Assembly: GCA_045124465.1 (NCBI GenBank)
Contig: JBGVLV010000032.1
Span: forward strand, 10,466-74,465
Reading direction: 5' to 3'
Length of the DNA stretch: 64,000 nucleotides
Source: Scatosoma sp045124465
GTDB lineage: Bacteria; Bacillota; Clostridia; Christensenellales; Borkfalkiaceae
The translations under genes were made by a program, and so were the position numbers. Below are positions 18,075-25,678 of this stretch, one piece after another (the first letter of the stretch is position 1; every line of letters starts with the position of its first letter). The notes below the pieces were generated by a model. The model had not been told where the DNA came from, made no database searches, and saw only the letters and a program-made list of their open reading frames with translations.

Positions 18075-18533
18075 ATGGAACGCGAAAAGCTGAAAATCGA
18101 AGACGCGGTAGCCGAGCAAGGCGTCTATATCGGACCGACGGTCGGCGTGAGTATGTTGCCTATGCTCAAAAACCGTCGGGATACCATCGTGGTAAAACCC
18201 AAAACGGAACGCCTGAAACGTTTGGACGTCGCCCTTTATAAGCGCGGCGACGATTACGTTTTGCACCGCGTTTTAGCGCCCGTAGAGGGCGGGTATATCA
18301 TTCGCGGCGATAATTGTTACGCCGACGAAAACGTGCCCGAGGAGGCGGTATTCGGGGTCTTGACGGAGTTTTTCCGTAAGGATAAGCATATTTTATGCAC
18401 GGATAAGAAATATCTCCGTTACGCCGAAAGACGGGTCAAAACCTATCGTTTCCGTCGGTTTTTTGTGCGGATAAAATGGAAGATAAAGGGCGCGATCAAA
18501 AAGATATTGCGGGTATTCGGGATAAAGAAGTAA
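18075..18533 (+). CDS. S24/S26 family peptidase (signal-peptidase-like, Ser-His type)
   Basis: A 152-residue protein beginning at ATG 18075; a TTG at 18051 that overlaps the PqqD stop is less likely. VGVSMLPML carries the nucleophile Ser26. The second conserved block, YVLHRVLAP, has His64 where bacterial LepB has Lys, as in SipW and the ER signal peptidases (S26B type), and IRGDNCYADEN matches the GDN box. There is no N-terminal membrane anchor; the C-terminus is strongly basic and could lie on the membrane. A role in cutting the leader of the peptide handled by the neighbouring PqqD protein is a fair inference. Confidence 0.78.
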   Translation: MEREKLKIEDAVAEQGVYIGPTVGVSMLPMLKNRRDTIVVKPKTERLKRLDVALYKRGDDYVLHRVLAPVEGGYIIRGDNCYADENVPEEAVFGVLTEFFRKDKHILCTDKKYLRYAERRVKTYRFRRFFVRIKWKIKGAIKKILRVFGIKK

Positions 18534-18550
18534 CGGACGGGGAAAAGTTG

Positions 18551-20242
18551 ATGTCGGAACGTAAGACGAACGAAAACGGAAAAGCTTGGTTGAAGAAAGA
18601 GATGCGGCCTTATCGCGTTTTCGTTCTTTTTCTTACGCTTTTGTCCGTGATCTCGACCGCACTTTCGCTTTCGTTTGCGTATATGGTGAGCTATCTTATC
18701 AATAGCGCGACGGACGGGAACACGAAAAAACTTTGGATATTTTCCGCCGTATTGCTCGGAGTGTTGTTGCTTAGGATCGCCTTGCAAACGGTCTCCGCGT
18801 ACTGCTCGGAGAAATTGCGCGCGAAAATAACGTCCGATCTCCGTACCCGCTGTTTTTCCAAGATATTGCGTTCCGAATACGGTCGGTTGCAAGCCTATCA
18901 TAGCGGGGACATGCTCAACCGCCTGACGACGGATATACAGGAAGTCGCGGCGGACACGGTAGGGCTGTTGCCCGCGATCGTCGGAATGATCGTACAATGC
19001 CTCGGCGCGATAGCCGCATTGCTCACCATCGATCCGATCTTTACTTGCATTTACGTGGTCTGCGGCGGGATCTTCGGCGGCATTACGGCGTTCTTCCGTA
19101 AGCAGATCAAGAAACAGCAAAAGGAAGTTCTCGACGCGGACGACCGTTCGCGCGCGTTTATGCAAGAAGGTATCTCGTCCGTAATGACCCTCAAAGCGTA
19201 CGGCGCGGAGGAAAAAACGACGGAGAAAGCCAAGGGCTTTTCCGATACGTATTATAAGAAACGTATGAAACGTAACGCCGTTCGCTCGTGTATGAACGCG
19301 ATATTCTCCCTTTTGAGTAATTTCGGACTGATATTCGCGGTCGTGTGGTGTAGCGTGAGCGTGTTGAACGGCAACACCGATTACGGTTCGATCTTATCCG
19401 TCATCTTGCTTTTGATGCAACTGCAACACCCGTTTTCGGCGTTTTCGTCCGTCATTCCCGCATACTATTCCCGTATAGCGAGCGGGGAACGTTTGGACGA
19501 GATAGACAAACTGCCTTGCGAATCGATTTCGCCAAGCGGTACGGAGATCGGAAAAATATACGAGGGGCTTTGCAAAATAGAATTCGACGGCGTGCGGTTC
19601 GACTACGGCCGCGAGAGCGTGCTTTCGGAGATAAACGCGAGTATCGGAAAGGGCGAGATCGTTTGCCTTACAGGTCCTTCGGGCGCGGGAAAGAGTACGT
19701 TGTTCAAATTATTGCTCAACGTATTTACGCCGACGAGCGGTAAGCTTTGGTTGAAAGGGAACTTTGACGGCGAAGAGCGGTTTGAATTGACCGCCAAACA
19801 CCGCGGTCTGTTCGCTTACGTGCCGCAAGGCAATTTCCTGTTCTCGGGAACTATCTATGAAAATCTGACCTTCTTTTCGGAGGAGAATGACCCCGAAATA
19901 TTGAACGAAAAAATCGAGAAAGCTTTGCGGATCGCTTGCGCGGAGTTCGTTTGGGAATTGCCGCAAGGTCTGCAAACGCCGCTTGCGGAAAGCGGTGGCG
20001 GACTTTCGGAGGGACAAACGCAACGGCTCGCCGTCGCGAGAGCGATCCTGTCCGAACGTTCCGTTCTGCTTTTGGACGAGGCTACTTCCGCGCTCGACGG
20101 GGATACGGAACGGAAACTGTTGGAAAATATCCGCGGTTTGCGGGATAAAACGTGTCTTATCGTCACCCACCGTCCCGCGGCACTCGATATCGCCGATCGT
20201 ATTCTGACCATAGAAAACGGTCGTATAAACGAAAGCCGATAA
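18551..20242 (+). CDS. ABC exporter, fused membrane and ATPase domains
   Basis: About 563 residues. Six membrane segments in the first 310 residues are followed by an ATPase domain with Walker A GPSGAGKST, signature LSEGQTQRLAVARA and Walker B VLLLDEATSALDG. There is no C39 peptidase domain, so leader removal would need a separate protease, such as the S26-like gene just upstream. The ATG at 18551 follows GGGGAAAAG; an earlier in-frame ATG at 18476 would overlap the peptidase gene by 58 bases. It is probably the export pump of the locus. Confidence 0.88.
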   Translation: MSERKTNENGKAWLKKEMRPYRVFVLFLTLLSVISTALSLSFAYMVSYLINSATDGNTKKLWIFSAVLLGVLLLRIALQTVSAYCSEKLRAKITSDLRTRCFSKILRSEYGRLQAYHSGDMLNRLTTDIQEVAADTVGLLPAIVGMIVQCLGAIAALLTIDPIFTCIYVVCGGIFGGITAFFRKQIKKQQKEVLDADDRSRAFMQEGISSVMTLKAYGAEEKTTEKAKGFSDTYYKKRMKRNAVRSCMNAIFSLLSNFGLIFAVVWCSVSVLNGNTDYGSILSVILLLMQLQHPFSAFSSVIPAYYSRIASGERLDEIDKLPCESISPSGTEIGKIYEGLCKIEFDGVRFDYGRESVLSEINASIGKGEIVCLTGPSGAGKSTLFKLLLNVFTPTSGKLWLKGNFDGEERFELTAKHRGLFAYVPQGNFLFSGTIYENLTFFSEENDPEILNEKIEKALRIACAEFVWELPQGLQTPLAESGGGLSEGQTQRLAVARAILSERSVLLLDEATSALDGDTERKLLENIRGLRDKTCLIVTHRPAALDIADRILTIENGRINESR

Positions 20243-20263
20243 AATAAAAAAATAATAAATATG

Positions 20264-20305
20264 TTCGGCGTTTTGCGGCATCAAGTGAAACGCCGAATTT
20301 TTTTT
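20264..20305 (+). terminator. Terminator or attenuator directly before a secreted-protein gene
   Basis: TTCGGCGTTT (20264-20273) pairs with AAACGCCGAA (20288-20297) and is followed by eight T. The AGGAGG ribosome binding site of the next gene begins at 20306, straight after the T tract, leaving no room for a promoter. Confidence 0.8.
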
Positions 20306-20319
20306 AGGAGGTAAAAAAA

Positions 20320-21756
20320 ATGAAACAAATGGCATTGCGGGTAAAATTGCTCGCGTTTTTCTTCGTTGCGGTATTTTTTCTACTGTTTAGCGAAGGACTG
20401 GCAAGGGTGAGCGCACGAAGGATCGGCGCGGATACGGCGGAGAAAACGGCAACGACAAGCTATCTCCCGATTTATCAATCGGACCTAACGATTGAAGAGG
20501 CGACGGAAGGAACCAGACTGTTCTCGATTTCTCTGGCATTTGAAAATGAGCAAGACCAAGAATTACCGCAATCCGACGGATATGGAATATATCAAACTAC
20601 AAATATCGAATTAAAAACGGACGATGACGATCTGCTTGATCTGACGAGAATACGTGCGAACGGCAGCAAAAAACAATTTCAGTTGCAAATAGCAAATAAA
20701 GACCCTCAAAGCGGATGCGTTACTTGCGCCGCCGCGTCCCCGACGGAAATAATCATTCCCGACGGAACGCGATTCGATAAGGCGGAAACGATTACGGACA
20801 GCGAATATGCGGGTATCGAATTTGTCGGGAATATCACGTTTGTAAAAGACGACGACGGCTGGAAAATGGCGGAATGGGTAGAGATACTCAAAACGGAAAA
20901 CGGCGTTACGGAAAAAACGTGCGCGTTTTCCGATAGCGTATATACCTTCCCCACGCCCGCCGAAACGGAGGGAAAGACTTTCCTCGGTTGGAAGGTTGGG
21001 GAGGAATTGTATTTCGCGCAAGAAACGATCTCACTTTCCGAATACGTAGGGGAAAGTATCGAAATAGAGGCGGCATACGCGGACTTTTCTTTGGGGCGCG
21101 GCGCGGCGATACGGTACGATAAGGACGTATCGTCCTCGGGGATTCGTTTCAGTTGCGGTTTGGCGCTTTCGAGCTTTAAGGAATACGAGGATATCCTTTG
21201 CGGCGCGGGGATCATCGTTATGCCGAGCGATATGATCGGCGAGGCGGCGTTCACTTTGCAAAATTATAACGGAACAAATCAAGCCAAAGACTTTTATACG
21301 GATATTTCGGAAACGGATTTTCAGTCGGACGACGTGTTCCATCTCCGCGCGACCGTTTCGAAAGTGCTCGAAAGCAATTATAACCGCGCGTTTTCCGCGC
21401 GGGCGTATCTCGTCATAGAAAGGAACGGCGAGCGGGAATACGTTTGGGAACCGTACGTCTGCGAACGTTCCGTCTATCAGGTGGCGACGCTCGCGTTAGA
21501 GGAAAACGAAACCGCGAACGAGCTGTCCGCAACGCAGAAAACCATTTTAAACGACTACGTAAACGAGGTCGCGGATATCGTAAACGACGGGGAATGGGCG
21601 ATAGACGAGAACGGCTATATCACAGTCGCATTGACGACGGAACGAAAGAGCGTGTCCGCACTTACGTATAACGGGAAGCGGGTCAAAAAATTCACGCAGT
21701 CGTATGCGGACGGTAAACTGACGTTCACGTTCGCGGAAACGGATATGGCGGCGTAA
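20320..21756 (+). CDS. Secreted protein with an InlB B-repeat-like segment, function unknown
   Basis: A 478-residue protein with a clear signal sequence (MKQMALRVKLLAFFFVAVFF, cleavage likely near residues 32-36). Residues about 185-245 look like one Listeria-Bacteroides repeat (PTPAETEGKTFLGWK, then an aromatic-acidic segment). The next 150 residues (IRYDKDVSSSGIRFSCGLAL and following) form a beta-rich domain I cannot name, and a further basic-acidic tail ends without an LPXTG motif or membrane anchor. AGGAGG precedes the ATG at the best spacing in the window. It lies between two ABC exporters. Cell-surface or secreted location is likely; no function is claimed. Confidence 0.7.
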   Translation: MKQMALRVKLLAFFFVAVFFLLFSEGLARVSARRIGADTAEKTATTSYLPIYQSDLTIEEATEGTRLFSISLAFENEQDQELPQSDGYGIYQTTNIELKTDDDDLLDLTRIRANGSKKQFQLQIANKDPQSGCVTCAAASPTEIIIPDGTRFDKAETITDSEYAGIEFVGNITFVKDDDGWKMAEWVEILKTENGVTEKTCAFSDSVYTFPTPAETEGKTFLGWKVGEELYFAQETISLSEYVGESIEIEAAYADFSLGRGAAIRYDKDVSSSGIRFSCGLALSSFKEYEDILCGAGIIVMPSDMIGEAAFTLQNYNGTNQAKDFYTDISETDFQSDDVFHLRATVSKVLESNYNRAFSARAYLVIERNGEREYVWEPYVCERSVYQVATLALEENETANELSATQKTILNDYVNEVADIVNDGEWAIDENGYITVALTTERKSVSALTYNGKRVKKFTQSYADGKLTFTFAETDMAA

Positions 21757-21775
21757 GGAAAAAGAGGTACGAAAG

Positions 21776-21883
21776 ATGAAAAAGAAATATACGGTTTTGA
21801 AAATAGAAATAGCGTTTTTGAACGGAAAAGATATCCTGACGGCAAGTATCGACCTTGTTTCGGAAGATACGTGGACGGAATAA
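21776..21883 (+). CDS. Small 35-residue peptide, candidate precursor
   Basis: ATG at 21776 after AAAGAGGTAC, stop TAA at 21881. The peptide starts MKKKYTVLKIEIAFLNGKDI, continues LTASIDL and ends EDTWTE. A basic start, an alternating hydrophobic KIEIAFL core, then a Ser/Thr/Asp/Glu-rich tail recall small peptides found near PqqD and peptidase genes in gut Firmicutes, but I cannot match it to a named family. Its place between the secreted-protein gene and the second ABC exporter, 3.7 kb from the PqqD gene, makes it the best candidate substrate of this locus. The tail offers several Ser/Thr residues that the kinase could modify. Confidence 0.5.
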   Translation: MKKKYTVLKIEIAFLNGKDILTASIDLVSEDTWTE

Positions 21884-21897
21884 GCGGGTTCGGATTC

Positions 21898-21926
21898 TTG
21901 CTTTTTCGAGAATTTTATGATATAAT
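21898..21926 (+). promoter_or_regulatory. Promoter of the second ABC exporter
   Basis: TTGCTT (21898-21903), a 17-base spacer and TATAAT (21921-21926), 25 bases before the ATG. Confidence 0.65.
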
Positions 21927-21950
21927 ATAGAAAAAGTATGGAAGAAGAAA

Positions 21951-23678
21951 ATGAATTCGGTCGGCAGATTTTTCAAATATTATAAACCCCATAAAAAAAT
22001 GTTCGCGCTCGATCTGATCTGTTCGTTCGCGATCTCCGTTTGCAATATGTTTTATCCGATGATCGCGCGGAACATTATGAACGACTATGTGCCGAACGGC
22101 AATTTACGCTTGCTTATCGTTTGGGCGATCGTGCTGGCGGGCATATACGCCGTCAAAAGTATTCTTACGTTCGTGGTCGGGTACTGGGGACACGTGCTCG
22201 GCGTTCGGATACAAGGGGATATGCGGCGGGATCTGTTCCGTCACGTGGAAACGTTGTCGTTCTCCTTTTTCGACGAGAACAAAACGGGCAATATCATGTC
22301 CCGTATCGTCAACGATCTGTTCGAGGTTTCCGAACTCGCTCACCACGCGCCCGAGGATCTGTTCAATTCGTTCATTTCCATCGTCGGCGCGCTCGTGATG
22401 CTGAGCTTTATAAACCCGTGGCTGTCGCTCATCGTGCTTTGCTACGTGCCGTTGATGATATTTTTCGCGGCGAAAGCCCGCGCGCGTATGAACCGCGCGT
22501 TCGACGAGTCGAGAAAGAAGGTTGCGGTGCTGAACGCGGAAATAGAGTCTTCCGTGTCGGGTGTGCGCGTGACCAAAGCCTATAACGCCGAACGTGCGGA
22601 ATGGGAAAAATTCGATAAAGTAAACGGCGAATTCAAACAGGCTCGCAGCGAATCGTATCGCGCTATGGGCGGTTTTCAAGCGGGTATGTCCGCATTCAAC
22701 GACTTTTTATACCTGCTTGCGCTCGTTTCGGGCGGTTTGTTCTTTTACTTCGGCAAGATAACCGCGCCCGATTTCACCGCGTACATTTTGTACGTTACGA
22801 TGCTTTTAACGCCTATCCGTACGCTCGTCAATCTGTTCGAACAGATACAGGACGGCTTGACGGGCTTTAAGCGTTTCTGTTCGCTTATGGATACGCCCTC
22901 GGAATACGAACCCGTAGCGCCCGTGGAAACGGATCTTGTCGGGGATATCGTTTTCGACGGAGTAACGTTCGGGTACAAGAACGAAAACGCCGTCGATACG
23001 GAGGTCTTGAAAGGTATTTCGTTCACGGTCAAGAAAGGGCGCACGGTCGCGCTCGTCGGCGCGTCGGGCGGTGGCAAAACGACCATCTGCCATCTGTTGC
23101 CGAGATTTTACGTACGCGACGGCGGAAAGATAACGATCGGGGGCGTGGATATCAACGACGTTTCGTCCGCCGCACTTCGGAAAAATATCGCGGTCGTGGC
23201 GCAGGACGTGTTCTTGTTCTCGGGCAGTATTCGGGACAATATTATGTACGGTTCACCCGATAAATCGGAGGCGGAAATGCTTGTCGCCGCGAAACGGGCG
23301 AATATCCACGATTTCGTCCTGACCTTGCCCGACGGCTACGACACCGAAGTCGGGGAACGGGGCGTGAAACTTTCGGGCGGTCAGAAACAGCGTATCGCCA
23401 TTGCCCGCGCTTTTTTGAAAGATCCGTCTATCCTTATTTTGGACGAGGCGACGAGTGCGCTCGACAATATGACGGAAATGCAGATACAAAGCGCGTTGTC
23501 CGAACTTTCCGTCGGCAGAACGACGCTCGTCGTAGCGCATAGACTGTCTACGGTCAAGAACGCGGACGAGATACTTGTCGTTACGGACGGGAAAGTGACC
23601 GAGCGCGGTACGCACGAACAACTCGTTTCTTCGGACGGGTTGTACGCGAAATTGTACCGTTATCAGTTCAAGGAGTGA
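21951..23678 (+). CDS. ABC exporter (MsbA/LmrA-like), fused membrane and ATPase domains
   Basis: A 575-residue half-transporter. Six membrane segments lie in residues 15-300, with the coupling region FFDENKTGNIMSRIVND; the ATPase domain has GASGGGKTT (Walker A), LSGGQKQRIAIARA (signature) and ILILDEATSALDN (Walker B). It would work as a homodimer or with the exporter encoded at 18551. It has its own promoter. Substrate unknown: lipid, drug and peptide exporters share this layout. Confidence 0.88.
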   Translation: MNSVGRFFKYYKPHKKMFALDLICSFAISVCNMFYPMIARNIMNDYVPNGNLRLLIVWAIVLAGIYAVKSILTFVVGYWGHVLGVRIQGDMRRDLFRHVETLSFSFFDENKTGNIMSRIVNDLFEVSELAHHAPEDLFNSFISIVGALVMLSFINPWLSLIVLCYVPLMIFFAAKARARMNRAFDESRKKVAVLNAEIESSVSGVRVTKAYNAERAEWEKFDKVNGEFKQARSESYRAMGGFQAGMSAFNDFLYLLALVSGGLFFYFGKITAPDFTAYILYVTMLLTPIRTLVNLFEQIQDGLTGFKRFCSLMDTPSEYEPVAPVETDLVGDIVFDGVTFGYKNENAVDTEVLKGISFTVKKGRTVALVGASGGGKTTICHLLPRFYVRDGGKITIGGVDINDVSSAALRKNIAVVAQDVFLFSGSIRDNIMYGSPDKSEAEMLVAAKRANIHDFVLTLPDGYDTEVGERGVKLSGGQKQRIAIARAFLKDPSILILDEATSALDNMTEMQIQSALSELSVGRTTLVVAHRLSTVKNADEILVVTDGKVTERGTHEQLVSSDGLYAKLYRYQFKE

Positions 23679-23739
23679 GAAGAAAACGACGGTTTTTCGC
23701 TTTTTATAAAAAATCCTTACGCGATACGCCCAAAAATAT

Positions 23740-23768
23740 TTGACAAAAGTATTTTTTTGTTATATAAT
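23740..23768 (+). promoter_or_regulatory. Promoter of tRNA-Trp
   Basis: Consensus TTGACA (23740-23745), a 17-base spacer and TATAAT (23763-23768), 12 bases before the tRNA. Confidence 0.9.
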
Positions 23769-23780
23769 AGCTACGTTGTT

Positions 23781-23855
23781 AGGGGAGTGGCTCAACGGTA
23801 GAGTAGCGGTCTCCAAAACCGTAGGTTGCGTGTTCGAATCGCGTCTCCCCTGCCA
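23781..23855 (+). tRNA. tRNA-Trp (anticodon CCA)
   Basis: The acceptor stem AGGGGAG (23781-23787) pairs with CTCCCCT (23845-23851); discriminator G and an encoded CCA follow. The anticodon loop CTCCAAA (23811-23817) gives anticodon CCA. The D loop (CTCAACGGTAGAG) and the T loop (GTTCGAATC) have the invariant bases. It stands alone with its own promoter and terminator. Confidence 0.97.
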
Positions 23856-23868
23856 AAACACGAAAAGT

Positions 23869-23911
23869 GCCTGTTTTTAATGGTTTCTGCCTATAAAAAC
23901 AGGCGTTTTTT
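23869..23911 (+). terminator. Terminator after tRNA-Trp
   Basis: GCCTGTTTTTA (23869-23879) pairs with TAAAAACAGGC (23894-23904), followed by GTTTTTTG. Confidence 0.85.
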
Positions 23912-23943
23912 GTAAAACGTATTCCAGTAGCAGAGGAAACAAA

Positions 23944-24399
23944 ATGAAATCGGTAACTTTATATACGGACGGCGCGTGTTCGGGTAATCCCGGGTTGGGC
24001 GGCTACGGCGGCATACTCATTTACGGCGACGTAAAACGCGAATACAGCGGCGGCGAACCGCAAACGACCAACAACCGAATGGAAGTTTTGGCGGTCATCG
24101 TCGGTTTAAAACGGCTCAAATACCCCTGTAAAGTGGACGTATACAGCGATTCGGCGTATACGGTCAACGCGTTCAACGAAGGTTGGATATACGGTTGGAA
24201 AAAGAACGGCTGGAAGAAGGCGGACGGTAAAGCCGTGCAGAACGTGGACCTTTGGGAAGAACTGTATGCGCTTACCAAAACGCACGAGGTCACCTTTCAT
24301 AAGGTCGCGGGACACGCCGATAACGAACTGAACAACCGTTGCGACGAACTTGCGCGGGGCGCTATCGCGGAACTTCGGAAAACGTTGCCCGCGGAATAA
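23944..24399 (+). CDS. rnhA: Ribonuclease HI
   Basis: A 151-residue RNase H1. The catalytic acidic residues are in YTDGACSGNPG, TTNNRMEVLAV, VYSDSAYTVNAF and GHADNELNNRCDELA (the D-E-D-D set). It has the usual length and ends just after the catalytic region. It removes RNA from RNA-DNA hybrids. AGAGGAAAC precedes the ATG. Confidence 0.95.
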   Translation: MKSVTLYTDGACSGNPGLGGYGGILIYGDVKREYSGGEPQTTNNRMEVLAVIVGLKRLKYPCKVDVYSDSAYTVNAFNEGWIYGWKKNGWKKADGKAVQNVDLWEELYALTKTHEVTFHKVAGHADNELNNRCDELARGAIAELRKTLPAE

Positions 24400-24499
24400 C
24401 CTTTCATCGATATTTTTTGTTTTCGTACGATATTTTTCACAAAAAACAGGTATACTATATTAATATAAATAGGTGAGTTTTCACTATAAGGGGAATCGT

Positions 24500-25423
24500 A
24501 TGGAAAAACGCCGAGAAAACGGACTGAAAAAAAGCGCGTTGTCGTGTATTTTGATCTTTTTCGTTCTGACCATCGTTTGCGTCGTATTTTCCACGCTTGT
24601 TTTTTTCAACTCCGCAAAACCCTTTTTCGTGCGCCACGCAACACTTATTTCGGCGTTGACGGCGGCGTTTTTTTGTTTGCTTTGCGGGTTTTGCGTTTGG
24701 CTTACGTTAAAGGGGAAAGAAGTCTTATCCAAAACGTTGTTGAGCGTATATATCTTCGCGGCATTTTGTTTGATACTTTGTTATATCTTGCAAAAAACGG
24801 GATTTTTCGCCGTGATCCGCGATGCGGAAAGCTTGCAAAAATATTTGGAAAACGCAGGCGCGTGGATGCCGCTTTTGTATATTTTATTACAGTATCTGCA
24901 AGTGGTCGTATTGCCGATCCCCGGCATTGTCAGCACGGTGGCGGGCGTGGCGTTGTTCGGCTCGTTTTGGGCGATGATATACAGTCTTATCGGGATCGTG
25001 CTCGGTTCGCTTACGGCGTTTTTGATCGGCAGAAAGCTCGGCAATAAAGCGGTGTCGTGGATGGTCGGCGAAGAAACGTTGAAAAAATGGCAGAAAAAGC
25101 TCAAAGGCAAAGACAACCTGTTTTTAACGCTTATGTTCTTATTGCCGCTTTTTCCCGACGACGTGCTTTGTTTCATCGCGGGACTTTCGACGATGTCGTT
25201 CGGGTATTTCACGGGTATGATCGTCGTTTCGCGCGTGCTCGCGATCTCGGCGACTTGTTATTCTTTCGATTTCATACCATTCAATACGTGGTGGGGGCTT
25301 TTGATCTGGGGCGTGCTGATCGCGGTCATCGCAGTCGGGTTTATACTCGTCTATAAAAATTTGGACAGGATACAGAGCGTACTCTCCAAACGGTTCAAGG
25401 TGTTCCGTAAAAAGAATAAATAA
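24500..25423 (+). CDS. TVP38/TMEM64 family membrane protein
   Basis: A 307-residue membrane protein with about seven hydrophobic segments. The central SNARE-associated/VTT domain shows the pattern around VVLPIPGIVSTVAGVALFGS and GSLTAFLIGRKLG, and LPLFPDDVLCFIAG follows. ATG 24500 follows AAGGGGAATC; the upstream in-frame start at 24473 has no ribosome binding site. Family members (DedA, YdjZ-type) are thought to move or flip lipids; the substrate here is unknown. Confidence 0.85.
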   Translation: MEKRRENGLKKSALSCILIFFVLTIVCVVFSTLVFFNSAKPFFVRHATLISALTAAFFCLLCGFCVWLTLKGKEVLSKTLLSVYIFAAFCLILCYILQKTGFFAVIRDAESLQKYLENAGAWMPLLYILLQYLQVVVLPIPGIVSTVAGVALFGSFWAMIYSLIGIVLGSLTAFLIGRKLGNKAVSWMVGEETLKKWQKKLKGKDNLFLTLMFLLPLFPDDVLCFIAGLSTMSFGYFTGMIVVSRVLAISATCYSFDFIPFNTWWGLLIWGVLIAVIAVGFILVYKNLDRIQSVLSKRFKVFRKKNK

Positions 25424-25435
25424 TATTTTTTAACG

Positions 25436-25480
25436 TTTTGCGACATAATGTAAACGTAACGCATAGTCGCAAAATCTTTT
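25436..25480 (+). terminator. Terminator after the TVP38-like gene
   Basis: TTTTGCGAC (25436-25444) pairs with GTCGCAAAA (25466-25474) across a 21-base loop, followed by TCTTTT. The long loop makes it only a moderate candidate. Confidence 0.55.
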
Positions 25481-25578
25481 AATACGAATCACTCATTCGG
25501 CAATGCGCGTTTTTTTTCCTTCGGAAAACGGCGTTGTCGATTTTTTGAAAAAAAATAAAAAAACTTTTATTCATTCAC

Positions 25579-25607
25579 TTGCAATTTAAAATCGTTTGCG
25601 GTATAAT
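25579..25607 (+). promoter_or_regulatory. Promoter of the decarboxylase cluster
   Basis: TTGCAA (25579-25584), a 17-base spacer and TATAAT (25602-25607). The leader to the ATG at 25679 is about 65 bases and holds an imperfect repeat AAATTTTCC/GGAAATTTTT. Confidence 0.75.
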
Positions 25608-25678
25608 GATACTTGGTAGAAAGTTGTCAAAAAAGTAGAAATTTTCCTAAACGTAAGGAAATTTTTCGGAGGAATATT

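Noticed and set aside
23781..23855. tRNA-Trp as the attachment site of an integrated element
   Set aside because: No duplicated tRNA 3' end was found in the window and the flanking genes are housekeeping genes.
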